Shown piece after piece: positions 1 to 8,372 of a stretch of DNA of 64,000 nt (position 1 is the first letter of the stretch; each line of letters opens with the position of its first letter). The position numbers were made by a program, and so were the translations under genes. Location of the stretch: contig JAWSVB010000010.1 of NCBI GenBank assembly GCA_033852135.1, positions 124,001 through 188,000 of the forward strand, written 5' to 3'. The notes beneath the pieces were generated by a model that searched no databases, was not told the origin of the DNA, and was given only the letters and a program-made list of their open reading frames with translations. Source of the DNA: QZLE01 sp033852135 (GTDB taxonomy: Bacteria > Pseudomonadota > Gammaproteobacteria > QZLD01).

Positions 1-519
1 CTACTCGGTGTATCTATACCAAATTTTTGGATGGGACAGATTCTGATTCTAATTTTTTCTTTGCTACTAGGTTGGTTTCCGGTGAGTGGTTATCAGGGAG
101 ATGGCGCAATTGTATTGCCAGCAATCACTCTTGGAACTGCGCTAGCAGCTATATTATCGCGCATGATTCGCAGTACTTTGCTGGAGGTTCTGGGGGAAGA
201 TTATATTCGTACAGCTAAAGCTAAGGGGTGCACTCAGACACGGGTTATTGTGTTTCATGCGATGCGCAATGCGATATTGCCAGTGATAACCTTGATCGGA
301 CTACAGTTAGGGACTCTTCTTGCTGGCGCCGTTATTACTGAGAAGGTGTTTTCCTGGCCTGGTATTGGTCTTATGGTGGTGGAATCGATTCAGAAGCGTG
401 ATTACCCTGTAGTGCAGATATCGGTGTTGTTAATAAGTAGCACTTACGTAATGGTGAACATGCTTACTGATATCGTTTACGCTGTAGTTGATCCTCGCAT
501 AAGGTATAGGGAACAGTGA
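1..519 (+). CDS. Peptide ABC transporter permease, DppB/OppB type (5' end missing)
   Basis: The reading frame is open from the first base of the window, so only the C-terminal 172 residues are present. They match the DppB/OppB family of inner-membrane permeases for di- and oligopeptides: several hydrophobic segments, the conserved stretch beginning GVSIPNFW at the start, the EDYIRTAKAKG coupling motif that docks on the ATPase, and a C-terminal 'DPRIRY' ending. Its stop codon overlaps the next permease gene, so both are made from one message. The binding protein and any first part of the operon lie outside the window. Substrate cannot be told from a permease fragment. Confidence 0.9.
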   Translation, partial: LLGVSIPNFWMGQILILIFSLLLGWFPVSGYQGDGAIVLPAITLGTALAAILSRMIRSTLLEVLGEDYIRTAKAKGCTQTRVIVFHAMRNAILPVITLIGLQLGTLLAGAVITEKVFSWPGIGLMVVESIQKRDYPVVQISVLLISSTYVMVNMLTDIVYAVVDPRIRYREQ

Positions 520-1316
520 TGTTTAGAAAATATTTCCCTATAACAATTCTGGTGCTCTGGGTTTTAATAATTATTTCAGGATTAATATTTCCATTTAATC
601 CGAATCAAATTGATCTGAGTCAGATTTTAGCTACCCCAGATTGGAATAATCTTTTGGGAACAGATGATCTTGGACGCTCGGTTCTTGATCGTGCGATAAC
701 TGGTGGTTTTACCTCATTTATCGTTGCTGCATTCGTGACTATTATTTCAGTTGTTGTTGGAACTACAGTTGGTTGTGTGAGTGGTTATATTGGTGGCTGG
801 GTTGATGCAGTTGCCGTTAGGATAATTGATATATTTCTCGCTTTTCCAGGGATTCTGCTAGCGATTGCTCTTTCTGGGGTGATGGGACCAGGTATTGAAA
901 ATGTAATTATCGCTTTATCAATAGTTGGCTGGGTTGGTTATGCTCGGTTATCGCGGGCGCAGGTTCTTAGTTTAAAAAATCGTGAACATGTACTGGCGGC
1001 CCATGCTTTGGGAACCAGTAATTTGCAGATAATTAAGGCCCATGTTTTACCGCTGATAATGGCGCCATTGATTGTTGAGGGTACATTTGGTATTGCTGGG
1101 ATTGTTATCGCTGAAGCAGGATTGTCTTATCTTGGGCTTGGGGTGCAACCTCCGGCGTCATCTTGGGGGAGTATGATAAGAGATGGTTCTCAATACTTAT
1201 TGGTAGCCCCGCATATGGTGATTGCTCCAGGAGTTATATTGATGCTGGTAGTGATGTCAGTTAATCTTCTTGGGGATCAGATTAGAGATTATCTTGATGT
1301 GAAGGATATGGATTGA
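519..1316 (+). CDS. Peptide ABC transporter permease, DppC/OppC type
   Basis: Second permease of the peptide ABC importer, 265 aa, the usual length for DppC/OppC. The N-terminal membrane segment is followed by the family's 'LLGTDDLGRSVLDR' region, then the BPD-transp membrane core with the ATPase-docking loop (REHVLAAHALG, about residues 155-165) and the late 'SYLGLGVQPPASSWG' motif. I chose the ATG at 519, whose first base is the last base of the upstream TGA; an in-frame GTG at 516 is possible. No ATPase gene follows: the next gene is nagZ after about 95 bases. Peptide uptake next to a cell-wall recycling gene may mean muropeptide uptake, but that is inference. Confidence 0.92.
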   Translation: MFRKYFPITILVLWVLIIISGLIFPFNPNQIDLSQILATPDWNNLLGTDDLGRSVLDRAITGGFTSFIVAAFVTIISVVVGTTVGCVSGYIGGWVDAVAVRIIDIFLAFPGILLAIALSGVMGPGIENVIIALSIVGWVGYARLSRAQVLSLKNREHVLAAHALGTSNLQIIKAHVLPLIMAPLIVEGTFGIAGIVIAEAGLSYLGLGVQPPASSWGSMIRDGSQYLLVAPHMVIAPGVILMLVVMSVNLLGDQIRDYLDVKDMD

Positions 1317-1410
1317 GATTAAGAAAATGAATGCTTGGTTGTCGCTGGTGATAACTAAACATAAATAATGGATATTTTAGAAATAGATAAAAATCAGGAA
1401 GGAACTATAG

Positions 1411-2361
1411 ATGACTTTTGGCCCCTTGATGGTTGATATTGAAGGATATGAACTAAGCGCTGAAGATAGAGAAATTCTTTCACATCCACTGGTTAGTGGC
1501 GTGATATTGTTTTCCCGTAATTACAAAGATAAAGATCAGCTGCAGCAATTGACTCAGCAGATTAAAGATATAAAAACGCCGAGATTAGTTATAGCAGTAG
1601 ATCAGGAAGGTGGACGCGTACAAAGGTTCAAAGAAGGTTTTACCCGGTTTCCTCCTGCAAGTGAATATGCCAAGGCATATAAGGTTGATCCTGAGCAAGC
1701 TAAAAAGATGGCTTTTGATACTGGGTCTCTTTTAGCTGTTGAGTTATTAGAGGTTGGAGTTGATTTTAGTTTTGCTCCAGTTTTGGATGTTGATTATAAG
1801 AACAATCAAGTGATTGGTGATAGATCCTTTGGAACAGACCCAGAGCAGATTATTGATCTTACTTCATCGATGATTAATGGCTTTAGTGCTGCGGGAATGA
1901 TATCAGTAGGAAAACATTATCCAGGGCATGGTTTTGTAGCAGAGGATTCCCATCATGAGCTGCCGGTTGATTCCAGAACATTGGATGAAATAGATGAGAA
2001 GGATCTTCTCCCCTTTAAAAGATTGGCTGACAAATTAGTTGGGATAATGCCAGCTCATATAGTCTATGAAAAAATAGATTCCAAGCCGGCAGGGTTTTCA
2101 GAGTTTTGGATTAAAAATGTTTTACGCGAGCAGATAGGCTTTAACGGTATTGTCTTTAGTGATGACATATCAATGAAGGCAACAACTAATTATGGTTCTA
2201 TAGCTCAGCGGGTGAAGATGGCCTTGGGAGCTGGTTGTGATATGGTATTGATCTGTAATGATAGAGGTGCTGTAAAAAAAGCTCTATCTGAGAGCAGTAT
2301 ATATAAAGATTTAGTGCAGGACACACAAGACTTTTCCATTTTATATGGAAAGCTAAATTAG
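1411..2361 (+). CDS. nagZ: Beta-N-acetylhexosaminidase NagZ
   Basis: Cytoplasmic glycoside hydrolase family 3 enzyme that removes N-acetylglucosamine from 1,6-anhydro-muropeptides during cell-wall recycling. The 316 aa length is slightly under the E. coli enzyme. Visible motifs are VDQEGGRVQR (about 63-72), KHYPGHG (168-174) followed by the flexible histidine loop 'EDSHHELPVD', and FSDDISM around 249-255, where the first Asp is the expected nucleophile. A good ribosome binding site (AGGAAGGA, 1396-1403) precedes the ATG by seven bases. It is followed by an MscS-type channel gene after 35 bases, possibly co-transcribed. Confidence 0.95.
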   Translation: MTFGPLMVDIEGYELSAEDREILSHPLVSGVILFSRNYKDKDQLQQLTQQIKDIKTPRLVIAVDQEGGRVQRFKEGFTRFPPASEYAKAYKVDPEQAKKMAFDTGSLLAVELLEVGVDFSFAPVLDVDYKNNQVIGDRSFGTDPEQIIDLTSSMINGFSAAGMISVGKHYPGHGFVAEDSHHELPVDSRTLDEIDEKDLLPFKRLADKLVGIMPAHIVYEKIDSKPAGFSEFWIKNVLREQIGFNGIVFSDDISMKATTNYGSIAQRVKMALGAGCDMVLICNDRGAVKKALSESSIYKDLVQDTQDFSILYGKLN

Positions 2362-2396
2362 AAAATTCATGTGGTTAAGAAAGTGGGTGAATTAGA

Positions 2397-3560
2397 ATGA
2401 GTGAAAATTTTATAGAGCAGTTTAAGGCTATTGTTCGTGGAATGACTGGTGAGTATGCTGATATTACTCAGGTATTTATCGTTGTTCTTGCTGTAGTTAT
2501 AATTAACTTTTTGGTGCGAAAATCCCTAAAAAAACTGGCTTTAAAGTTAGAGAAAACTAAAAACCCTTGGGATGATGCTCTGATTAAGGCAGTTGGCAGG
2601 CCGCTTAATTGGTTAACCTGGATTGTGGGGATAACCTACGCTGCAGAGGTTGCGCAGGATCCACAAAACCCAATTCAGATATTTGAAAAAGTCTGGGTGA
2701 TTCGTAATGTAGGTGCGATCCTAATTATTACCTGGTTCCTTATTCGCTTGGTGCGAGAGATTGAGGCTAATCTTTTAAAAGGGAAGGGGATTAAGGAGGA
2801 TAAAATTGATGCCTCCACAGTAGATGCAATTAGCAAACTTATACGCTTGGCAATTATTATCACTTCAGGATTAGTTACTCTGCAGACTCTCGGAATAAGT
2901 GTCTCAGGTATCTTAGCCTTTGGTGGTATTGGTGGTATCGCGATTGGTTTTGCTGCAAAAGATCTATTAGCAAACTTTTTTGGTGGTTTGATGATCTATC
3001 TTGATCGTCCATTTTCAATTGGTGATTGGGTCAGATCTCCTGATAAAAATATTGAAGGAACAGTTGAGCATATTGGGTGGAGATTAACCCGTATCCGCAC
3101 TTTTGATAAACGTCCGCTATATGTTCCAAACGGTATTTTTGCCAACATTTCGGTTGAGAATCCATCGCGCATGACCAACCGCAGAATCAAAGAAACAATT
3201 GGGATTCGTTATGATGATGCTGACTCAATGAACAGCATCATTTCTAGCGTAAAATCGATGCTACAAAACCATAAGGATATAGATACATCGCAAACCTTAA
3301 TTGTTAACTTCAATTGCTTTGCACCATCATCACTCGACTTCTTTATTTATACGTTCACAAAAACCACAAACTGGATTGAGTTTCATGAGGTAAAGCAGGA
3401 TGTCCTTTTGAAAATTATAGATATTGTTGCTGAGCACGGTGCTGAGATGGCATTCCCAACATCAACTCTTCACGTTCCAGACGAGTTAAAATTAGCTGGC
3501 AGCGCTGGTGGCATTGCTGTTGAAAGTGCTATTGAAGGTGCTGTTGAGGGTACAAAATAG
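2397..3560 (+). CDS. Mechanosensitive ion channel, MscS family
   Basis: Inner-membrane channel of 387 aa that should open under membrane tension to release solutes. Three hydrophobic segments lie in the first 160 residues; the pore helix region 'GGIGGIAIGFAAKDLLANFFGG' type glycine/alanine pattern follows at about 175-200, then the beta domain with 'DRPFSIGDWV'. The C-terminal cytosolic part is of ordinary length. The architecture (two membrane spans before the pore) resembles YnaI/YbdG-class more than the small MscS. It ends one base before the start of the protease gene, so the two are probably translated together. Confidence 0.9.
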   Translation: MSENFIEQFKAIVRGMTGEYADITQVFIVVLAVVIINFLVRKSLKKLALKLEKTKNPWDDALIKAVGRPLNWLTWIVGITYAAEVAQDPQNPIQIFEKVWVIRNVGAILIITWFLIRLVREIEANLLKGKGIKEDKIDASTVDAISKLIRLAIIITSGLVTLQTLGISVSGILAFGGIGGIAIGFAAKDLLANFFGGLMIYLDRPFSIGDWVRSPDKNIEGTVEHIGWRLTRIRTFDKRPLYVPNGIFANISVENPSRMTNRRIKETIGIRYDDADSMNSIISSVKSMLQNHKDIDTSQTLIVNFNCFAPSSLDFFIYTFTKTTNWIEFHEVKQDVLLKIIDIVAEHGAEMAFPTSTLHVPDELKLAGSAGGIAVESAIEGAVEGTK

Positions 3561-4244
3561 ATGATATTGATTCTTGTATCCTGGTATGTGGTTTTTGTGT
3601 TCTCGGCAACGGTACATGAGGCAGCACATGCTTGGGCGGCAAAAAAAGGTGGGGATTTAACTGCTTATTATGGGGGGCAGGTCTCGATTGATCCAGTTCC
3701 CCATATGCGGCGTGAACCATTTGGAATGGTAATCTTACCGCTGATATCTCTTGTTGCCATAGGTTGGCCGCTTGGCTATGCCAGTGCCCCTTATGACCCA
3801 TATTGGGCGGTAAGGCATCCGCGCAAGGCGGCTTGGATGGCACTGGCTGGACCTGCGTCGAATTTCGCATTGGCATTAATTGCCATGATTATTATGGTGA
3901 TTGGTTTAAAATCTGGGTTTTTTGTTCCGCCGCAAGAGTGGGCAGTATACTCTCTAGTTGCTGGGGCCAATGGTTTTGCAAATGGCGCAGCAGTATTAAT
4001 CAGTATGACTTTTTTCCTTAATCTGCTGCTTGGGGTTTTTAACCTTTTGCCGCTGCCTCCATTAGATGGAAGCGAGGCTATTACCCTGTTTATGAAGGAA
4101 ACAGTTCTGCATCGTTATCGGGAGCTTATTCGTCATCCAACTTTTAGCATGTTTGGGATGTTTGTTGCCTGGATGATATTTAGTAGAATTTTTACCCCAG
4201 TTTACGCATTTGCAGTAAACGTATTATATTCTTTGGCATTTTAG
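3561..4244 (+). CDS. Site-2 protease family (M50) membrane metalloprotease
   Basis: A 227 aa polytopic membrane protein with the zinc protease motif HEAAH at residues 19-23 in the first membrane segment and the third-ligand motif NLLPLPPLDG near residues 160-170 in a later one. 'GPASNFALA' at the start of another segment is also typical. There is no PDZ domain, so this is the short M50B type (YwhC-like), not RseP. The start codon follows the stop of the channel gene directly. Physiological substrate unknown. Downstream there is a strong bidirectional hairpin. Confidence 0.88.
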   Translation: MILILVSWYVVFVFSATVHEAAHAWAAKKGGDLTAYYGGQVSIDPVPHMRREPFGMVILPLISLVAIGWPLGYASAPYDPYWAVRHPRKAAWMALAGPASNFALALIAMIIMVIGLKSGFFVPPQEWAVYSLVAGANGFANGAAVLISMTFFLNLLLGVFNLLPLPPLDGSEAITLFMKETVLHRYRELIRHPTFSMFGMFVAWMIFSRIFTPVYAFAVNVLYSLAF

Positions 4245-4266
4245 AGTTAGTTAAATATTAAGCTCA

Positions 4267-4312
4267 TATCATCACCCCGAAACTTATCTGTTAAATAAGT
4301 CGGGGTGTGATA
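4267..4312. terminator. Bidirectional terminator hairpin between convergent genes
   Basis: Arms TATCA-t-CACCCCG (4267-4279) and CGGGGTG-TGATA (4301-4312) pair with one bulge, and the inner part ACTTAT/ATAAGT (4282-4287, 4295-4300) extends the stem. It sits between the convergent protease gene (+) and hydrolase-like gene (-), so it can stop transcription from both. The T tract is poor in either direction. Confidence 0.6.
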
Positions 4313-4328
4313 ATAATTAAATTAGCAG

Positions 4329-5279
4329 TTATTTTTCTTTTGCTGCGTATATTATCTTTATCTCTTTTTGGAACGATTTTTTTTCGATCTCTTCTTTTGC
4401 TTCAGGTGAATCAGTTGTAGCCGGATCAATGGGGGCAGATTCCATAGCTTGGCTATTCAAAGAGTTCTGATTTGATTGGTGCCATTCAGCGATAAAATCA
4501 GAGATATCATCCCAGTACTTATCACTCTCCTGCATCTGTTTGCGGTCGTTCGAATAGTTTATTTTTCTCACTTCGCCTTTCCAGCGCGAAAGTAGTTTAT
4601 CTGCCAGTTTAGGGCGGTATAGCTCATCATTATCAGCTATTAGTGCAGCTGTTGGCAGCTCTAATCTTGGAGCCAGATCAATTGAAGAGAAATAGTGCTT
4701 TAAAATATGACGTACAGGTAGGTAAGGGTGCTGCTCTTCAATTACGCTAACCATACTGTCAAATGGCGATGAAAGTATTAATGCACCGACATCTCTATAA
4801 TGGCTTATAACGGTTGCGACACCTGTGCCAAGGCCATGCCCATAAACAACAACATCTTTAAATTCAATTTCGTTATCCACGGCTATTTGATCCAGAATAT
4901 CAAGCGCATCACCAATTAAATAATTTTGAGTTGGCTCACCGCTACTCTCACCATAACCGCGATAGTTAACTAATAGAGCGGAGATATTATTCATTTTTTC
5001 TATGCGTTGCAGGTATTGAGATATCTCTTGATCACTATCGCCGTAGATTACTAAAAGGGGAGTGTTTTTAACTTCGGTTCTATTAATAAACCAACCATGT
5101 AGGGATTCATTGCCACGAAAAATAGCTATTTCATGCTGTGCAAATTTTCCCCTCTCAGCAAAATCCATTTTTTGTGGAGAGAAAACTAAATCACCTTGAG
5201 ATTGGTATAGATAAGCAAACCCCAAAAAAATAGGAATTAATAGGTATTTACTTTTTTTGATCATGTTTTTGGAAACCAT
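4329..5279 (-). CDS. Alpha/beta-hydrolase-fold protein lacking the catalytic serine
   Basis: 316 aa protein of the BEM46/YfhR-like alpha/beta hydrolase group. An N-terminal hydrophobic segment (about 12-26) anchors or exports it; the fold's 'VNYRGYGESSG' oxyanion region is at about 104-114. The nucleophile elbow, normally G-x-S-x-G, reads G-H-G-L-G at 147-151, so the serine is a glycine (Gly149). Near the C-terminus, where the catalytic histidine is expected, I see 'YSNDRKQ' with no histidine. It is therefore probably non-catalytic, or works by another mechanism. The last 50 residues are a charged tail rich in Glu, Lys and Pro. Start supported by AGGA seven bases upstream. Confidence 0.75.
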   Translation of the reverse strand: MVSKNMIKKSKYLLIPIFLGFAYLYQSQGDLVFSPQKMDFAERGKFAQHEIAIFRGNESLHGWFINRTEVKNTPLLVIYGDSDQEISQYLQRIEKMNNISALLVNYRGYGESSGEPTQNYLIGDALDILDQIAVDNEIEFKDVVVYGHGLGTGVATVISHYRDVGALILSSPFDSMVSVIEEQHPYLPVRHILKHYFSSIDLAPRLELPTAALIADNDELYRPKLADKLLSRWKGEVRKINYSNDRKQMQESDKYWDDISDFIAEWHQSNQNSLNSQAMESAPIDPATTDSPEAKEEIEKKSFQKEIKIIYAAKEK

Positions 5280-5352
5280 TCATTTTCCTGCTATAGCTTG
5301 TATATAAATTGGCTGATATTCTACAAGAAAAAACTGCAAGGAAGATATAAAA

Positions 5353-5847
5353 ATGAAAACTCTTCATCTAATTCGTCATGCAAAAGCCTGTAGCGGTTAT
5401 TTATCTACTAGTGATATTGACCGACCTTTAAATGATCAGGGAAAGAGTGCATGTGCAGTGATGGCTCAGCGTATTGTAGATGCTGGTTGCAGCTTTAATC
5501 ATGTATTTTGTAGTACAGCAAATCGAGCGCAGCAAACGATAACTGGGATCAGTCAGGCTTTAGAGGAAAAAGAGGTTAGCTGGGCTGTAGAAGATAAACT
5601 TTATACTTTTGACTCACAGGAAATTTTAAGGTGGTGCATGAAGCTAGATGATGCGCTAGATGAAGTTGTGATTGTTGGTCATAACCCTGCGCTGACAGAA
5701 TTTTGTAATTATCTTGGTGATAGGTATATCGATAATATGCCGACATGCGGATACGCTAAATTAGAAATCACATCTGCAAGATGGAAAGATTTACGCGAAG
5801 GCTCAGCTAAACTTTCTACCTTCTTAGTTCCCAGAGTGTATTTATAA
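5353..5847 (+). CDS. sixA: Phosphohistidine phosphatase SixA
   Basis: Histidine phosphatase superfamily (phosphoglycerate-mutase-like) protein of 164 aa, the usual SixA size. The catalytic RHG-type motif is LIRHAKA with His9 as the phospho-acceptor, and the second histidine is in VIVGHNPALTEF (His110). SixA removes phosphate from phosphohistidine, in E. coli on the Ntr-PTS protein NPr, which is of interest because a regulatory PTS with HPr is encoded at 23.7-26.7 kb. The start has a clear AAGGAAG site. It is transcribed away from the neighbouring hydrolase-like gene, with which it shares a 73-base intergenic region. Confidence 0.9.
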   Translation: MKTLHLIRHAKACSGYLSTSDIDRPLNDQGKSACAVMAQRIVDAGCSFNHVFCSTANRAQQTITGISQALEEKEVSWAVEDKLYTFDSQEILRWCMKLDDALDEVVIVGHNPALTEFCNYLGDRYIDNMPTCGYAKLEITSARWKDLREGSAKLSTFLVPRVYL

Positions 5848-5890
5848 CTGTATAAGAATCTAATAAGAGCAATGCTGAAGAAAGTAAAAG

Positions 5891-6643
5891 TTAAATTTTG
5901 TCGTCTTTAGCCTGCTTCTTAATTTCATCTACGATTTCTTTTCCATATAGTTTTTCAGCGCAATCATAACAAAGACCGTGAGAGCACCTGCTGCCTGTTG
6001 AAATTTTTTCAATGTAATGTTCGACATGTTGCCAATACCCATCATCGTTTCGTACTCTTTTGCAGTTGGCGCAGACGGGAATAATTTTACGCAGGTCTTT
6101 TATTTCATCAATATAATCACTTAAAAGTTTATTTTCTTCTCCTAAAAGGTGGTTAGAGTAGATTAGGTCTAATTCGCTTTCAATTATCAAGATGAAATTT
6201 TTAATCAACTCAATAAATGTTTGGCTATATTCATTTTTCTTATTATCTAAAACACAGATTGTTCCAAATGGGTCTCCATCTGGAAGCTTTAATGGAAAGC
6301 CTAAATACGAGATCATATTTAGTTTTACATCTGGGTTATTGCACCAGTTTTCATCCGCTAATGCGTTTGGAACTAACAGCATTTTGTCTGTTTTTATTAC
6401 AGTTTCGCAATAAAGACCAGAATTGTTGAAATGCTCATGATCTCCAACCTTATAGGGATTTCCTGCAGTTTCGCTTGCTACACAAACTTCAATGTCAGGC
6501 TTGTTTAGGCGCATAATAAGACCTGTTGGTACATCCATTATTTTTGCCATGGTGTTTACTGTATTTTGCCATTTTTTAATGGTTGAATTAGGGATCTCCA
6601 GTAACTCAGTAAAATCACCTTCTGCACAAATATCGTCTGCCAT
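5891..6643 (-). CDS. GAF-domain protein with C-terminal cysteine cluster
   Basis: 250 aa soluble protein. Residues about 20-165 look like a GAF domain (the 'SYLGFPLKLPDGDPFGTICVLD' core region is typical of free-standing GAF sensors that bind small ligands). A short coiled coil (about 175-190) links to a C-terminal block with CANCKRVR, a conserved 'DGYWQHVEHYI', then CSHGLC-x2-C: six cysteines and several histidines that could hold a metal. This same block is common at the end of bacterial sensor kinases and response regulators, with unknown role; here there is no kinase or output domain. I chose the ATG at 6643 with GGAG nine bases before; a TTG at 6658 is in frame. Confidence 0.8.
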   Translation of the reverse strand: MADDICAEGDFTELLEIPNSTIKKWQNTVNTMAKIMDVPTGLIMRLNKPDIEVCVASETAGNPYKVGDHEHFNNSGLYCETVIKTDKMLLVPNALADENWCNNPDVKLNMISYLGFPLKLPDGDPFGTICVLDNKKNEYSQTFIELIKNFILIIESELDLIYSNHLLGEENKLLSDYIDEIKDLRKIIPVCANCKRVRNDDGYWQHVEHYIEKISTGSRCSHGLCYDCAEKLYGKEIVDEIKKQAKDDKI

Positions 6644-6852
6644 GATCGTATGCTCCAAAAGCTTAATATGTGTTATGTTATTTTAATATTGTAGCCGATT
6701 TTCAAATAATATTCCGAGATGAAGGTTTTTTTAAACAATAATTTACCTTGGATATTTGGTGATAATATTAATGTTTTGTCGTGTTGAATAAGATGATATT
6801 TTGTGGCTGAATGTCTGTACATAATATTATTCAGCTTCTATTATCAATGGTG

Positions 6853-6858
6853 TACAAT
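6853..6858 (+). promoter_or_regulatory. Possible -10 box for mtaB
   Basis: TACAAT lies 28 bases before the chosen mtaB start, with a weak TTCAGC 17 bases upstream as -35. If real, the longer in-frame start at 6803 could not be used, which agrees with the conserved N-terminus beginning at 6887. Confidence 0.3.
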
Positions 6859-6886
6859 CACTTCTCATTTTGAATTGGTATTGGCG

Positions 6887-8188
6887 ATGAAAATATATCT
6901 TAAGGCGCTTGGTTGTAGGCTTAATGAAGCAGAGTTGCAAACATGTGCCGCTGAATTTCAGGATTATGGGTATCAGGTTGTAAATGGCTTAGCTGAGGCT
7001 GATATTGTCGTTTTTAATAGTTGTGCTGTTACGCAAGAGGCAGAGAGAAAATCACGCCGTGCCATAAGGAAGTATTATCGTGATAAACCAGGCGTTAAGC
7101 TGGTTGTAACTGGGTGTTATGCGACATTAAGTCCGGATGATGTTGCTGAAAAATTAGGGGTAGACTTAGTTGTTGATAATTCCCAAAAAGATAATTTAGC
7201 CAAAATTGTAAGGGATAATTTCGAGCTAGCAACAAGCTCGGTTTATGCTGCTGAAGCAAATGAATCTGTACTTTTTTCAAGAGGTAAAGATAGAGCATTT
7301 GTTAAAATTCAGGATGGATGCCGTAATAGCTGTGCGTATTGTATTGTCACAGTCGCTCGAGGTGAAGAGAGAAGTAGAAGCTCTGAAGATATCATTGCTG
7401 AAATCAATAAGATCAGTTCTCACAATATTGAAGAGATAGTTTTAACTGGGGTTCATGTTGGTGGTTACGGTAGCGATACTGGCAGCTCATTAGGTGATCT
7501 GATTGAAATGATTTTGGAGCAAACTTCAATTCCGCGAATCAGAATCTCATCATTAGAACCTTGGGATTTAACAGAAAAAATTCTAGGGTTATTTAAAAAT
7601 AAGAGATTGCTTCCACATATGCACCTTCCTCTTCAAAGTGGAAGTGATAGCGTGCTAAAGCGTATGGGTAGAAAGTGTGACCGGGATACATACCGTAGGT
7701 TGATTGAAAAAGCGCGTGATGCCATCCCTGAATTTACTGCTACAACAGATATCATTGTTGGCTTTCCAGGTGAGACTGAGGAGGAGTGGCAGCAAACGCT
7801 CGAGTTTGTACAGGAGATCGGCTTTAGTCATATTCATATATTCTCTTATTCACCTAGGGCAGGAACCAGAGCTGCTGAGATGGATGGTCAGATTGATTCA
7901 GATCAGAAAAAGCTGCGCTGTAAAGAGTTAGAGCATGTTGCCAAAAAAATGCGTGAGAAGGTGATGCGGGCTAATCAAGGCAATATATTTGATGTCCTTT
8001 TTGAATCGTATAGTGTGAACCTTAACTCGCATGAGAAAAGATACTTTGGTTATTCTGATAATTACATTCGCGTTGCTGTAGATATCCCAGATGAGATTGC
8101 AGATATTGCTGGTGCAATTCATAGAGTTAAGCTTGATTGTGTTGATGCGTCGTTAGATTTTATGGTTGGTAGAATCTTAGAACGCTAA
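6887..8188 (+). CDS. mtaB: tRNA t6A37 methylthiotransferase MtaB
   Basis: Radical-SAM methylthiotransferase of 433 aa that turns N6-threonylcarbamoyladenosine at tRNA position 37 into its 2-methylthio form. Order of domains: N-terminal UPF0004 domain with 'LGCRLNEAE' and cysteines at about 10, 46 and 80 (first Fe-S cluster); radical SAM core with CRNSCAYC (the CxxxCxxC cluster); C-terminal TRAM-like segment. The sequence pattern fits MtaB (YqeV-like) better than MiaB or RimO. The ATG at 6887 begins at the conserved MKIYLKALGC; an upstream ATG at 6803 would add 28 unconserved residues. Its stop codon lies at the edge of a large palindrome. Confidence 0.9.
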   Translation: MKIYLKALGCRLNEAELQTCAAEFQDYGYQVVNGLAEADIVVFNSCAVTQEAERKSRRAIRKYYRDKPGVKLVVTGCYATLSPDDVAEKLGVDLVVDNSQKDNLAKIVRDNFELATSSVYAAEANESVLFSRGKDRAFVKIQDGCRNSCAYCIVTVARGEERSRSSEDIIAEINKISSHNIEEIVLTGVHVGGYGSDTGSSLGDLIEMILEQTSIPRIRISSLEPWDLTEKILGLFKNKRLLPHMHLPLQSGSDSVLKRMGRKCDRDTYRRLIEKARDAIPEFTATTDIIVGFPGETEEEWQQTLEFVQEIGFSHIHIFSYSPRAGTRAAEMDGQIDSDQKKLRCKELEHVAKKMREKVMRANQGNIFDVLFESYSVNLNSHEKRYFGYSDNYIRVAVDIPDEIADIAGAIHRVKLDCVDASLDFMVGRILER

Positions 8189-8311
8189 AATTCTGGCCTA
8201 TTTCTTCAAATGCTGTGTTATATCTCCAGCCTTATTCGGTTACATATTAAAAATATGCGCCCTTATAAGGCTTCGATATGCCTTGTCTTTGAAGAAATAT
8301 ACTCAGAATTT
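8188..8311. repeat. 124-bp nested palindrome, MITE-like or long hairpin
   Basis: Inverted repeats share one centre (about 8250): outer AAATTCTG/CAGAATTT (8188-8195, 8304-8311), TATTTCTTCAAA/TTTGAAGAAATA (8199-8210, 8288-8299), AGCCTTAT/ATAAGGCT (8228-8235, 8265-8272) and CATATT/AATATG (8243-8248, 8252-8257). It fills most of the space between convergent mtaB and the efflux gene. It may be a non-autonomous mobile element or a long terminator-like structure. Confidence 0.7.
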
Positions 8312-8372
8312 ACAATTATAGATAAATCCCACAAATACTTGGTTGCAGCTACTGATTGCGCCTGTTGGAAAG

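Noticed and set aside
3529..3876. Minus-strand frame opposite the M50 protease start
   Set aside because: Overlaps two well-supported genes on the other strand and has low-complexity, Pro/His-rich composition.
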